This document shows, in pieces, positions 24,071 through 37,965 of a stretch of DNA of 64,000 nucleotides. Position numbers and translations under genes: made by a program. The stretch comes from Fusarium oxysporum f. sp. lycopersici 4287 (taxonomy: Eukaryota > Ascomycota > Sordariomycetes > Hypocreales > Nectriaceae), in assembly GCF_000149955.1 (NCBI RefSeq), contig NC_030986.1, positions 3,225,185 through 3,289,184 on the forward strand, given 5' to 3'. The notes under the pieces are model-generated. The model made no database searches. It was given only the letters and a program-made list of their open reading frames with translations, and was not told the origin of the DNA. Within the stretch, counting starts at the first letter, position 1. Every line of letters starts with the position of its first letter.

Positions 24071-27000
24071 TCATTGCAACATCTGCTGCATGGCATTCAG
24101 TCTGTAGCTTTCCCTCCGCTCCATTAGTTGAGAATGCCGCCCACTGTCAATAATTTGTCCATTTTCAACGATAAAAATGATGTCGGCTTTCTGCACAGTA
24201 TGCAGTCGATGAGTGATAGCCAATACCGTCGTGCCCCTTGATGCTCTCTCGAGACCCTCTTGAAGAGCTGCTTCGCTGGCGGCGTCAAGCGCGCTGGTAC
24301 TCTCATCTAGGAGCAGTAGCCGGGGACGACGAACAAGAGCACGGGCGATTGCGAGGCGCTGTCTTTGACCGCCTGATAGACGAGAAGCTGAGGGGCCGCA
24401 TTCAGTATCGTAGCCATCAGGAAGGGCCGCAATAACATCATGTATATTCGCTAAACGGCAAGCTTCCTTAATTTCATCATCTGTGGCTTCATGACCGGGA
24501 GGTGCTCCCAAGCCAACATTGAAACGTACACTACCATCAAAGAGGGCAGGATCTTGAGGGACTAGAGCAATTGTATCTCGAAATGACGCTGGAAGCTTGC
24601 TGATGTCATTATCATCGATGAGCACGCTGCCAGATGTGGGCTCGTATAGACGCTGAACCAGGTTCATGATGGTCGATTTGCCCGCTCCTGAAGGACCAAC
24701 AAGACCACAAAACTGGTTAGGCGAGAGCGCGAAGGAGACATTGTCGAGTATAGTGGCATCAGGTCGGCTAGGATAAGCAAAGGAAACGCCCTTGAACGTC
24801 ACCTTTGCACCTCCACGACTATGGTTATCCGCTGGGCTGAGAGACTTTTCTCCACCGGATGCTTCAATATCCCTCCCAGTCTTAGAAGGATCCTGTCCAG
24901 GTTTTCCTGCGTGTGTGCTACTACCCATGTTGACCACCGTCATGACGCGAGACAGGGCCAGGCGAGCACGAGAGAATTCCGGAGCAAGTGAGAACATGCC
25001 GCTCCAAAGCTGGGCACTCGTCAACATGGCGACCAATATAATAAGGAAGTCCTTCTGAGTATACTCTCCCTTCATGATGAGCTGTGAGCCCCACCAATAC
25101 GCGAGAGCGTTGATAAAGGTACCGGTTGTGTATGAAATGGCCAGCCAGATGTTAGTTGTGACTGAGGCGCGCACAACCTGCTCTCTTGGAGGCTTCAATA
25201 ATCGGGCGAAACCTTCCATGTACTCATTCTCAAGGGACAGGACTGCCACTGTACGGATGGACTGGATAGCCTCAGTTGCAAGTGCGGTGGCAGTAGAGAA
25301 GGCCTCGCGGTGTCGCTCTTCATAACGCGCCAGCATGCGCAGCTGCATGAAGCCTGAGCCAAGCAATATGGGAAGCGTCACAAGACACACCAAGGCAATC
25401 TTCCAAGCAAAGATATGGGAGATAATGACCGCGATGAGAACATTGATGAGGATGGCAAACACGGTACCGAAAGTTGAACCACTGAAGGCACCTACAGACA
25501 TGCTATCTTTGGTAATGATGCCAAGAAGGCTGGTCGGCGTTCGTCCTTCAGACTGATGCCAGTGGATGCCCTGCTCCAGCAAGGATCGGAACGACAGAAC
25601 CCGCAGGTTGTAGAGAAGCCTTTCAGCGACAATGCCGAAGCCCAGCCAAGCAAGAAAGTTAGCTATAAGCTCCACGCCTGCGAGCATGAAGAACAAGCCT
25701 GCGAACATGTTGCCCATGGATCTTATGTGGTCAAGGGTATTTGCACAAGGGTTGAGCGCTCCAACAGTGAAGCCAAATATGATACCGGAACCAGAAAAGG
25801 TAGCCCCAACGAAGACAGCAGCGATCATGGCGAGGGTGAACCAGCCCAGAGACGGTCGAATCAACCAGACAAGACCCCTGATGACAGAGCTGAAAGGTTT
25901 CACATCGTCCAGCTCATGATCATCTGATGCTATTTCATCTTTTTTCTTGGTCTCTTCCTTCTCCCGGCCCAGTATCTGGGAATCTAGTGACTGTTTCGCC
26001 CCAGAAACCTCGGTCTTTTCGTTCGGCTGCGTATCATTTCGGAGAGTTGAAGCGCCGATGGACTCGCCGTCCACAGATCCTGTGTCACTCTTATTGCCGA
26101 CTGTCTGCAGTTTTGCCATGTGCGCAAATTCGCCATCCCCTTTGGCCATAAGATCATCATAAGTTCCTTGCTCAACGACTCGGCCAGCCTTCATGACGAC
26201 AATATTGTCGGCGTTACGTATAGTGGATAAACGATGCGCAATAGAGATGATGGTTCTTTTCTCAGCAGCAGCCCTCTCGACAGCGAGCTGGATTCTCTTC
26301 TCACTGGCAGAATCGAGAGCTGCTGTTGCTTCGTCCAGGACAAGGATTTCAGGATCACGGATCAAAGCCCGAGCAAGTGCAATGCGTTGTCTCTGACCAC
26401 CACTCACAAGCGACCCCTTGGGGCCAGCAGTCGTACCATAGCCTAATTCAAGACGTTCAATGAAGCTGGCCGCATCGGCTTGCTCAGTGGCGTGACGGAT
26501 CAAATTGGCAATTTCGACGAACTCGGGTCCGAGAGATGCAGCTGAATCTAGTGCGTCCTTGCCCTTGGCAGCCATCTTCGCAAGCTCGGGGCCCTTGAGC
26601 AATGGTTTGAGGTGTTGGTGGGACTCCTTTGGAGAGTTCACCAGACCTAGTGCGATATTTTCAAGAATGGACCTGTCGAGAAGCGAGGGTTCTTGCTGGA
26701 CGAAGCTAATAAAACTTCGGAGAGACTTGACGTTGAGTTCTCGCAAGTCGTGTCCTTCCAGTTCGACCGTGCCCTTGGTGGGATCATGCAGACGTGCTAT
26801 CAGTGATGCGATAGTACTTTTGCCGCTCCCTGAAAGCCCAACAATCGCCGTATATTTTCCCGCAGGGAAGTCAAGGTTGACGTTCTCAAGGACAGGCTGG
26901 CCTCGCCGAGAGGCATACTCGAATGACACATCGCGGAACGTCAGGGTCTTTGCCGCACTTGGAGGAAGTACAACCCCCTCTCGTGAAGTGCCGTCGATGG

Positions 27001-28175
27001 ATGAAGGAGCATCAATATCTTCCTTGAGCCGCTGGAATGCACCCACGGCTGCTCCCAAAAATGGAAGAGTAGGCGCCATTCCGCCCAGCATGACGCAAGC
27101 GTCTACGAGAAGATAGACAATGGCATAGATCTCACCAACAGTCGTGCTCCCGTCGTTGCGTGCCACAGATTCAACGATCTTTTTACTGCCTTGCCAGAAA
27201 GCTAGGGCATTGCCGGAGTAAGCGATGAAGTACAGCAAACCGGTCTGGATAGCGGCAATGGAAGATTTAGCTATAGCGTACTTGCGAGAGCGGGCCATGT
27301 GCTCTGCAAACTTCTCTTCAAGACGGGGAGCGGCACCGAAAGCTTGAACGACTGCAACGTGCGACAGAGCCTCGGAAGCAATGGAAGAGGCTGCAGCGGA
27401 TGCTTCCGTTTGTTTGACCACAAACTTGCCCAGGTATCTTCCTCCTAGTATTCCGGAAAGAAGAAAGGCAGGGAGCATACAAATGAGAATACCGGCGAGT
27501 CTTGGCTGTTTTGTGAAGGCAATAATAAAGACAGTGACGAAGAAGCTCATGGTTGTGATGATGTTGCCAACCTTCTCTGATGTACCGGCCTGTACAGCTG
27601 TGATATCGCCTTGGAGTCGGCTTGAGACTTGCCCAGATGCTCCACGAGTGTCGAAGAATTCTGGAGGCTGGCGCAGAAGTGCGGATACATAGCGAGTCCG
27701 TAACCGCTGAGCAAGACGCTGGCTGATGATGTTCCAACAGGTCAGATGGCCATAGATCAGGACAAGTGCAATAGCGCCAATCCAGGCTGTCTTTATGACC
27801 TTGTCGTTGATAGCATTCTCATAGTCAAGAGGATCAGATGCTGCATCGCTCGCTCCGGAGCCACTACCACCGGCGGCGCAAGTGGCTCCGTTGAAGTTAT
27901 CGATGAGCTGGCCGAATAGGACGCCCATAAGAGGGAAGGGAACACCAGCTCCAACGGCGCAGAGAGTACCCAACGCGATGAGGAAGTAATCGACCCATGT
28001 TGGACCCGCAGCGAACAAGAGTTCGAGGTAGATGAAACAGGTTTTGAGAGACTGACAAGCGTATCAGTATCGTTTGCTTACAGCATTCATCTGGGGCCTG
28101 GAGATGGTGTTGACCTACCGAGAGAAAGCTTCTTTTCGGCTTCTCTGTGCCCGACTGATCAAGTGTGACGGCCAT
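24071..28175 (-). CDS. Full-size ABCB (MDR/P-glycoprotein-type) exporter
   Basis: Exon 1 is 28175-28119, exon 2 is 28051-24071; the intron is 67 bp (GTAGGT...TTGTCAG). The protein is 1345 aa, normal for a full fungal ABCB with (TM6-NBD)2 topology. NBD1 has Walker A GLSGSGKST (about 420), signature LVSGGQRQR and Walker B ILVLDEATAALD. NBD2 has GPSGAGKST (about 1136), LSGGQRQR and LLLLDESTSALD, so both ATP sites look intact. NBD1 has a longer than usual stretch between the Q-loop and signature (roughly 25 extra residues). An acidic linker joins the halves around 660-730. Such pumps export drugs, secondary metabolites or lipids across the plasma membrane; the substrate cannot be read from sequence. 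No biosynthetic cluster is adjacent. Confidence 0.96.
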
Positions 28176-30090
28176 GGCTGTCGCTGTCGATCGAGGGGTA
28201 AAGCGAAGGTTTCTTAGAAGCACATCCAATGACTGACTGCCGGTTGAGTAACGAGACTGTCACCAACAGAGCCGTCAAAAATTCAACGATGTCTTAGTAA
28301 CCCACGAAAAGGCTCTCGCGTCGTTCAAAGGAAGTACAATGACTTGACAGAAGAGGACAGAGCAATCTCGGCAATCAATGCGACACGTCAGTAGTCGTTC
28401 AGAAAGCCGATTCAGGAGCCCTGAGCCAAGAAGACCCTGTCATGCAAGTATCATTTACTATGAGTATGAAAGTGTGGTCGGTCTGGGCATCTAACCATGC
28501 GCTGATGGATACAATGGCCCTGCATTGCACTCTGCGCTTTGGCACAGTCCATGATGACATGGACTTGATGGGTCTCTCAGAAGAGGTAGGATCATCGTAG
28601 GGAGCCGAGAGTGAGGATTTCGACCAACATTTTGCTCAGCAGCCTCAGCTCAGAGAACCCTTGTACTAGATGGTGGAGTCGATGCGAGGGTATATTGGCG
28701 ACAGGTAAAACGTTTATCCTCCAAGAACTCTATTGTATCTGGTCAACGTACGCGTGTACACATGCGGCCAGGGTTGAGGATCAGATAAACCAGGATGATT
28801 AGGTAGTATTAGTCTAGTGAGTCGGAGAAGAGTGTGGGATACGCCAATTGTGTTGGCGGGCTAAAAATGAGCCAGCAACACCAAGAAACCCTGGGCCAAA
28901 GAGAATGTGATGGTGATCAGATAAGATGGTGTGATTGATATGATAAGATGCAATGTGACATGGCGCCAAGGCCGAAACGACAAGAAGTGGAGTAAACCGC
29001 CGAGCATCGGAAGCGATCGTCACCTGTTTTTACCGTATTTGCGACCCAATGCATCGTCTTGGCTGCCGGGGGGAGGGCAGCTCTAAGCAACTTTTTGCTC
29101 GAGAAAGATCATTTTGAGACGGTTCAGAAACAGTTGAGAAGAGAGCTGGATGGAATTAAATGATCCATTTGTCATGACAAGGATGACGAACTTAGCGTGA
29201 GCAATCCTTGATAAAGCCGCAGGCGTGGGGAAATGGTGGAGAGGCGTCGGAATGACTGCCTCCTATCGGAGAAAAGGAACAGCTGTTTGGCCACTAAATT
29301 GCCTAGCTGGAGGTCAATGTTCCGAGAGGCGTTTTTATGCTTATTCCATCGTCAATTCAATTCAGCGGGAACGGAGATTGAGTGTGGTCAGAAGATGCTG
29401 GTGTCGACAAATGGCTTGATTTCTCCCGGTGGATTTGTTCTCTGACTCAGGCAGGTATCGGGAAGTGGGAGGAATGCACATGGTCCAAAAAAGAACTCAT
29501 CTGTGGGCCGATCTTGGGTAGTAGATCCTTCACATGAATTGCTTCATCGGGTTTGATACCTGATTTAGAATCAAGAAACAAGCATGCATGATTGGGCAAA
29601 CGATTAGAGTTGCATTTAGGTATGAGAAAAGTGGGAAGGTTAATACTATGCTTAAATCACCCACTTATCAGATCCATTGGATTTCACAAGATCTTGGCGG
29701 CTCACCCACCAGAGAGCATAACTCACGCTTGCTGTCTACGGCAGTTGATCTGACACTCTGGATAGTGCTGTGCGTGCTGAGCTCTGCCACTCTACACAGA
29801 GGAGAACATCCAGGAACCTCCTCTCTGCACAGAGCCAATACCTGCCAAGATGCTGATCTTGTCAAGTTTCAGAAGGCAGCATCTTAGCAGGATCACAGCC
29901 CTGCTCTTGAATCTATTGGTGTTACATATATAAGAGGGGACGAGGCACGATGGTGTTTGAGAAAAGATCTTGTCTGTAGATATCTAGATCAGCCCTCGTT
30001 CTATGCAACTCGTTGGAGAGAAGAATCACTTGTGCCATCTTACACATCAGCTTCTTACCTAAAACCGCCACCAATATCACGACCAACACA
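28176..30090. other. Divergent intergenic region ABC transporter/GNAT
   Basis: 1.9 kb with no convincing gene. It contains the promoter of the transporter on the left and, on the right, a CCAAT/TATA pair ahead of the acetyltransferase. Confidence 0.5.
29915..29934 (+). promoter_or_regulatory. Putative CCAAT (reverse) and TATA box for the GNAT gene
   Basis: ATTGG at 29915-29919 is followed by CATATATAAG at 29925-29934, about 157 bp before the ATG at 30091. Spacing and order fit a core promoter, but no transcription start is known. Confidence 0.4.
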
Positions 30091-30675
30091 ATGAGCCAAG
30101 CAACCCTTCGCACCAGTCGTCTCGAACTACGGCCTCTCGGGCACGAGCACGGAGATCATATTTATCAGCTCGACTCGAACCCGGAAGTCATGAAGTACAT
30201 CGGATACGGCAAGCCACTCACTGCCGATGAGTCGGCGATTGTGCACAAACTGCTCCTCGAGACAGCATCATTTGGGTCTGGCCTTGGATGCTGGGCTGGA
30301 TTTGCTGGGGACGATTTTGTGGGCTGGTGGGTGCTCGCGCCCAGTCAAAACAACGACGATCCGCCTCAGGTGAACAAGAAGCGAGTCGAGTTCGGCCTAA
30401 GGATCCTTCCCAAGTTTTGGGGTCAGGGGTTCGCCAAAGAGGGTTCTCGAGCGCTGGTCAAGCATGGTCTCGAGGACCTTGGCGTGGAAGAGGTCTTTGG
30501 TGAAACCATGGCCGTGAACCAAGGGTCCCGAGCTATCATGGCAAAAATTGGACTCAAGCATGTTCGAACGTTCCACAACAAGTACGACAATCCTCCTCCG
30601 GGAATCGAGGAGGGTGAGGTGGAATATCGAGTCACGAGGGATGAATGGTCATCACAACAAGCATGTGCTGCGTAG
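30091..30675 (+). CDS. GNAT-family N-acetyltransferase (RimJ-like)
   Basis: A single exon of 194 aa. The start chosen is the ATG of MSQATLRTSRLELRP, a standard N-terminus of RimJ/RimL-type (Acetyltransf_3) enzymes; the frame is open upstream but has no ATG. LRTSRLELRPL forms strand 1, VEFGLRILPKFWGQGFAKEG matches the acetyl-CoA binding region (usual Q/R-x-x-G-x-G/A, here WGQGFAKEG), and NQGSRAIMAKIGLKHV is the conserved C-terminal helix and strand. The acceptor could be a protein N-terminus or a small amine. The protein is probably cytosolic. Confidence 0.92.
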   Translation: MSQATLRTSRLELRPLGHEHGDHIYQLDSNPEVMKYIGYGKPLTADESAIVHKLLLETASFGSGLGCWAGFAGDDFVGWWVLAPSQNNDDPPQVNKKRVEFGLRILPKFWGQGFAKEGSRALVKHGLEDLGVEEVFGETMAVNQGSRAIMAKIGLKHVRTFHNKYDNPPPGIEEGEVEYRVTRDEWSSQQACAA

Positions 30676-32315
30676 TCGATGGTGTTGTAGTAGCGTTAGA
30701 CATCATCTCCAATAACTGCTTGAGCGTTTTCTGATTTTAAATCTTGTTTATTTATATGCATTGTGACATGAATTTCAAAATAACGGCAGCCTTGTGTCTT
30801 GATAAGTGTTGGTGAAATTCCTTTTCACTCCTCACTTGAGGAATTAGACCAACACAAAAAATAAAATAAAAAAAAGACCTGGAAGAACAGAAGGGGTGTT
30901 GCTTTGGCTCTGATCCACCCATCTTCTGGAGTTTCTTTGGCTTCCTGCATCAGGTGGTGGCAACAACTCCATCTAATGCCGGAGGTGAGGATGATAATGG
31001 AACATGTGGGCTATATCGCGCATCGTTCTTGGCCTTGGCCACGCGGCCCGTCTAAAAAGGAACATTCGGCAAACTCCGCTTCGTGGAATGGAACAAAAGC
31101 TGCTCTGTACAAGGGATTGATCTAAGAACAGTCTTGGATTATCGCTCGGTTGAACTATGGCTTGGCACCGTAGGTCCCTGGTAAACCGGTGAACCGAGAG
31201 CCAGCGTGTACTTACTAGTATCAGTCATTCGGGATTAATCGCTTGAGTGAGGAAATTCAAGACCGAAAATATACTAGCCAGGTTTCATTCCGTGGGGGGG
31301 CCATTCAACTCTTGTTATTGGGCCTGGTCATATAATATGCACGAGATGGTATTCATGCAAGGTTGCTCACAGACACCCTATTAGTTTCTGGCGAGGTAGC
31401 CTACCGGCCCTTGTAAACAACATCGTCTTGTCTGGAGATAGGAAATTGATCCATAAGCTACCTACAAGGCACAAAATAGCACGACGAACCTGAACTGTAC
31501 GTTGATTATTGTATTCCCGAGTCGATAGGTATCCACAAAGCGTAGGGATTTTCCATGCGGCCCTTGCTAGTTGCAGTGGGCTCAGACGATCCCAAGCTTA
31601 TGCCAAGCCACTTGATGCGACCAGGGTCCATGGGCAGCTTTTTTCGGCATCGTAAATTATTCAGTTTCCCATCATTTTTAGGTCTAGCATTATGTTATTG
31701 GTCCGTTCAGTTATTTAGCGTTGTGGTGCTGTTGGCTCTTGTTCGGTATGTCGAGTTATTTCCAAGACTGCCATGCCACTAACACGACACTCCCTTTGCC
31801 CCCTTGAAAGGATGAAGCTGTTGACGATTGGATCTTATCCATCAATCAGATTAGATAAAAATTTTCACATGATCCATGTTCCGATCTCGGGTCAGTTCCC
31901 CCACTCGTTTGCCACCTGCAATCTGATCCCGTTTGTCGACCAGCTGCGGACCCCGTCCTATTGGGGAAAAGGCCAACTGAGAGCATCCCTTCAGCCCAGA
32001 GCCCGATGTTTTGATAGCTCCTTGGCCTAAAGCCTCGCTCGTCTCCGAGGCAAGTTACAATGGACTGTTGCAGGGGGAGTGTACCGCGTGGAGAGAGAGT
32101 TCCGGTGCAGAACCAACACATGGGAATATGTAGACAACTGATAATTGCCCAACTCTTGTCCTTTGCATATGCCCATGTCAGTGTTACATTGCACTACATA
32201 AAGAATGCAATAGCTCCCCCTCTTATCCTCACTCTTTACATCACAGTTCCAGTGTGTTGCAGCTTCGATCGTAATTCCACTGCACTATCAATTAGTGTTG
32301 AGCTCAACAGCAACA
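30676..32315. other. Intergenic region with siderophore-transporter promoter
   Basis: 1.64 kb. No gene is seen. The right-hand 900 bp holds a modest cluster of GATA-factor sites, and TACATAAA near 32195 may be a TATA element. Confidence 0.5.
31436..32290. promoter_or_regulatory. Cluster of HGATAR sites upstream of the siderophore transporter
   Basis: Sites fitting HGATAR occur at 31436-31441, 31523-31528, 31853-31858, 32012-32017 and 32140-32145, and on the minus strand at 32285-32290. Fungal siderophore transporter genes are repressed under high iron by GATA factors of the SreA/SRE/Urbs1 type. About 2-3 sites are expected by chance in this length, so the excess is mild. Confidence 0.35.
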
Positions 32316-34250
32316 ATGTCAGCCCTGGCAAAGATCCGTGAGGGCCTCGCTCGCGAGGATAATACTGCCGTCGCACATACTCTGGCTCCCCACGAGAAGG
32401 AGATCGAAGAGACTCCCGAGATCATCACCGAGACTGGTCCTGGCCACGACAAGGAGGCCACTGCTGGTGCTCTCCCTCCTGATGATAAGGGCAACGATTC
32501 TGATGTGCCCAGTGAAGATGTCCAGACTGGAGTCAAGGAGATTCAGGCCATTACCCTCACTTGGGGTAAGGGATCTCTGGCTGCTCTTTTGTGTCTGTAA
32601 GTTGTACTCCCGAAACCGACTCTTGGTATTTGTCTAACCAGACTTCAATAGCATCTGGACACTCTTCCTTATAAGTGGATTCCGTGGTTCCTTCTACCTC
32701 GTCTTGGTGCCTTACGTTACCAGTGAGTGGCAGGCCCATTCCCTCATGACCACCATCCCCATCGTATCGGACGCCATGACTGCAGCCTGCTACATCCCCA
32801 TGGCCAAGGCTCTCGACGTCTGGGGACGCGCTGAGGGGTTCTTGCTCATGAGTGGCTTTGCAACTCTTGGTCTTATCCTCATGGCTGTATCTCAGAACCT
32901 CGCCACCTTCTGTGCTGCACAAGTCTTCTACTCTGTCGGATGGGGAGGCATGATTTATGCTGTTGGCGTCCTCGCTGCCGATGCATCTAATCTCAGGAAC
33001 CGAGGTTTAGCTTTTGCCTTTACTTCCTCACCATACATGATTACGGCTTTTGCCGGTTCCAAGGCTGCCGCTGCTTTTGTTCTTGATGTCAAGAACTGGC
33101 GGTGGGGTTTCGGCTGGATAGCCATTGTTCTGCCGTGTGTCACTATTCCTCTGTTCCTTGTCTTGAAGGTCAATCTTCACAAGGCTTTCAAGAAGGGTAC
33201 AGTCACCAAGACTCATAGAAGCCGCGGCTTCTTTGGTAGCATCTGGTGGGTCTTCAACGAGTTTGACGGTCAGTAACTCTTATCAACTTCTTGCAGCGCC
33301 TCATACTGACAATCACAGTTATCGGTATCTTCCTCTTCGGCGGCGGTCTCGTCGTCTTTCTCCTCCCCTTCAACCTAGCTGCACACGCGCCTGACGGCTG
33401 GTCCACCAGCTACATCATCGCTATGATCGTGGTTGGCTTCTGCACTCTCGTCTTCTTTGGTGTCTGGGAGTATTGGCTCGCCCCTGTTCCTTTCTTGCAG
33501 GGCCGCTTCCTCCTCGATAGGTCTGTCGTTGCCGCTTGCATGATTGATCTTACCTACCAGATCTCTTACTATACTTGGAACTACTTCTTTACTTCATTCT
33601 TGCAGGTCGTTGTCAACCTCGGCCCTGCTGAAGCTGGCTACGTCAACTCTACTTTCCAGGTCGTCTCAGGCGTTCTTCTCTTCATCGTCGGCTTCCTCAT
33701 CCGAAAGACTGGCTTCTACAAATGGACCTTTTACTTTGCTGTACCCATCTACATCTTTGCGCTTGGTCTCATGATCCACTTCCGCGCTCCTAACCAGTAT
33801 GTCGGATACATCATCATGTGCGAGATCTTTATCTCCATCGGTGGAGCTGTCTTCATCTTGGTTATGCAGCTTGCTGTCCTTGCTGCCGTTGCCCATCAAT
33901 ATGTCGCTGCTGCGCTCGCTACTTTATATGTCGCTGGAGGAGTTGGTGGTGCGGTTGGAGGAGCTATCTCCGGTGCCATCTGGACGAATACCTTCATCCC
34001 TCAGCTTATGAAGAACCTTCCAGAGTCCGAGCTGGCCAATGCACCACTCATTGCTGGAAACATTGTCAATCAGCTGGCCTACCCCGTCAACAGCCCTGCA
34101 CGACTTGCCATTCAGGAGTCCTATGGCTTTGCGCAAGTCAGAATGCTTGCTGCCGGTGTTGGCATCGCGTCCTTATTCTTCATCTGGGTGCCCATGTTGA
34201 GGAACATCAACGTCAAGAAGCTGAAGCAGACCAAGGGTCTTGTCCTATAG
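32316..34250 (+). CDS. Siderophore-iron transporter (MFS, MirB/SIT family)
   Basis: Exons 32316-32596, 32652-33268 and 33319-34250 give 609 aa. The introns are 55 bp (GTAAGT...CAATAG) and 50 bp (GTCAGT...TCACAG). A hydrophilic N-terminus of about 80 residues precedes about 14 predicted membrane segments, the usual number for the SIT subfamily. Family-typical stretches are SGFRGSFYLVLVPYVTSEW, VLAADASNLRNRGLAFAFTSSPY, EFDVIGIFLFGGG and DRSVVAACMIDLTYQISYYTW. SIT proteins import ferric siderophores by proton symport at the plasma membrane. No siderophore synthase is in the window, so it could take up the fungus's own or a foreign chelator. Iron repression through GATA sites is likely but unproven. 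Confidence 0.95.
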
Positions 34251-35872
34251 AAAACTTGACCATTTCATAGATCCCAAGTTGTGGATTTGGAATACAGCAC
34301 CGCATCGTTGTTGGACAAAGCCAAAACTTGGGGAACCCCTTGCCTAAGGCATGGTCTTGGTATACGACGGACTAATGATCGTCAAGTAGTCTGTATGGTG
34401 TGATCTATGATGAACGAGTTATTAATGAGGAAGAGGCGACTTGGCGAAAAGTAATGGTGTAAATTGATTTTGATTTGGTTTATTTTTCATTCCAAACGAG
34501 ACATGTTGCCATGCTACGTGATCGTAATTTGACATCCGTGAAGAGGACGAGATTGTGGTGGACATGCCGAGGAGAACTGGCCGGCGCTAAACTCCTTTGA
34601 TTGAGTTAAGAATCCCACAGATCTATTGTACCAAGGCAGAGAGGGTTGAAGCATCATATGGTATGGAGTTGTCGAAAATAAAATAAAAATGCTGAAAGGC
34701 TTTCGTAAAGGTGAGGCCAGGACTTCACTATATGTGACAGTTGTATATAACCTATGACATGTATAGATCTGACAGGATTAATGGTACCCAGTTTTCATTG
34801 TTCGTGAGGCAAAGCATAACGAACTTTTTAGCTTATTGAGGTTATCACGACTTTTAGTAGTTCGGGTATAGAGATGTGATAGAAAGGCAGCCCTCAACTC
34901 TGAGCTGCACAGACTTAACTCAGGCACTCAGTCTATTTTGCAGTAGGACCATGAAGACTTTGTTTATTCAGTACCTGCCTAGATAGGCCTGATGATTCTC
35001 GTCGTTTGTCATAGGCAAACCTTGAACATATCACTATCACATACGACCATACCTACTAGAGAACTCGGGATCCCGTCTGATCTCCCATAGATAAACTAAT
35101 AAGGGGCGGATTAGTAGTTGGGTCGGTGACGACCAGCGAATCCCCGCTGTTGTATGTCTTTTTGTCCTGCTATTATCTGTGATGCCGTTTTCGCGGCCTG
35201 GTGAAGGCGTGTGAATGGGTGATCGGGACATATCGGTAAGTAAGCTTCTCCTCTGGGTTACAGTGAGACTGGCAACGCGGAGGATTATAGCAGGAGATGA
35301 AAGCGCAGTACGTGATGAGAAAAACAAAACTATGACATGATTGTTTTACCTCTCCTTTCCTTTCAGTTTGAGACTTGGTTGCCCGTTTTGATACCACACC
35401 CATGATCACATGCAGTCCAACATTTGTTCAAACAGGTGTTGATTTCGTTTCCAATCAATGTTGATGTTGATATAAGGAGATACAAACAGAAGCCCACTGT
35501 TCGGCAAATCACCTGGGATAATTGTTCCCTGAGGCTGTCTCAAATCCACGACAACCAGTCAAGCAAAACAAATCTAGACGCCAGCCATTCCAACCTATCT
35601 GCGATATGAACATCAACCAACGTAAAGATCATCCATGTATTCATTTCGTCTGATATGCTGTAACGGCAGATATATAATCTCCATATATCGTACCAAAACT
35701 GGTGCCACTCCACTATCACCACATCATGCGCTCGGCCATCATGCAGATGATCGCACCTTTTTCTTATCAATTTCCTTCTCAATGTAGTAAATAGGAAATG
35801 CCCTGCCAACGCCGGATACCTTGGCGCCCACTGTACTGGACGTAGCTTGCTGTCCTGGTTCTGGTCCCGAAC
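34251..35872. other. Convergent intergenic region
   Basis: 1.6 kb between the convergent transporter and ERV29 stops, fairly AT-rich in the middle. No gene or repeat is recognised. Confidence 0.5.
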
Positions 35873-36968
<1,096 letters not shown>

Positions 36969-37965
36969 TGCTTTATGTAGAGGTTCGTGTCGGGTGGAAG
37001 CTTGTTTCACGTGCAGACCTGCTGACGGGCGAGACGAAACAGGGCGAGGCTTCCCAGGAGTGGAAGTCGGTGATCGTCGTGAAGCGGAAGAGAAGGAGAC
37101 TTGGGGCAGCTGGTGAAGCCTGGTGGAATTAGATTGAGGGCGTTTGATTCGACCAGAGATAATAGCAGATGAATTGCAAATGGGGGGATTGTTTGAGAAG
37201 CTCGACAAACAAAATTTAGGTACGTAAAGTAAAAAGAGTGAGAAATAGGGCAAGGAGAGGCAAAACAACAGGAACGAGACGAGGCGAGCTGTCCTTTGTG
37301 AATCAATTGCAGGCGATGACCTCAGCTCAGACGAGACGAGTCGAATAGAGAAAAAAGAGCAGTATGGTAGTATCGGATTGGCTTAGATTAGGGTCGGGTC
37401 TGATTGTACAACGGTGTCCTTTAGAGATCCCGTGATGGAGCCCATTGCCGTCCCACTTTTAAGCTCCCTTCCCTTCCATTCTATTTGTGCTTCCACTGAG
37501 ACCTTGCATGACTTGGAGCTACTGCCGAACAGAGGGGAAATCAAAGGTACCGACTACCTAACTCTGCAGGTGCTCTCGGACCTCCCCTCGTCTTTCTTCT
37601 CTTGTACAGGTCAGGAAGGGCAGCTAAACAGTGCTTTGCCTTAGCAAGGGACCCAGCCACTCCCCATCACCACTTTGGTTAGAGCCGGGAGCTAAATGGC
37701 CCAAGAATGGAAACATCCCCAATCGATGCTACCTCAGTGGCGTATCACGATATGGTACCACGGAAGACCAAACAGACAGACTCGACAGCTAAAATACCTG
37801 GATACGGGTACCTAGGCATAATCTGTGGTAGGTGGATGAACTTTTTGTCTTTGAATCTGTTTAGCCTTTACTTTAGTGTTTACTCAACAACTACCTACGA
37901 AGTATATACTCGTACGAGTAACCAACGCAGCAGGACAAGGTTGGTCAGTCAACAATGACTTTCCT
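36969..37965. other. Intergenic region upstream of ERV29
   Basis: About 1 kb holding the ERV29 5' leader and promoter and the 3' end of the glycosylase gene. It contains a perfect 14-bp palindrome TACTCGTACGAGTA at 37907-37920. Confidence 0.5.

Noticed and set aside
24238..27116. Several plus-strand frames opposite the ABC transporter
   Set aside because: They mirror the codon structure of the long minus-strand gene and carry no domain.
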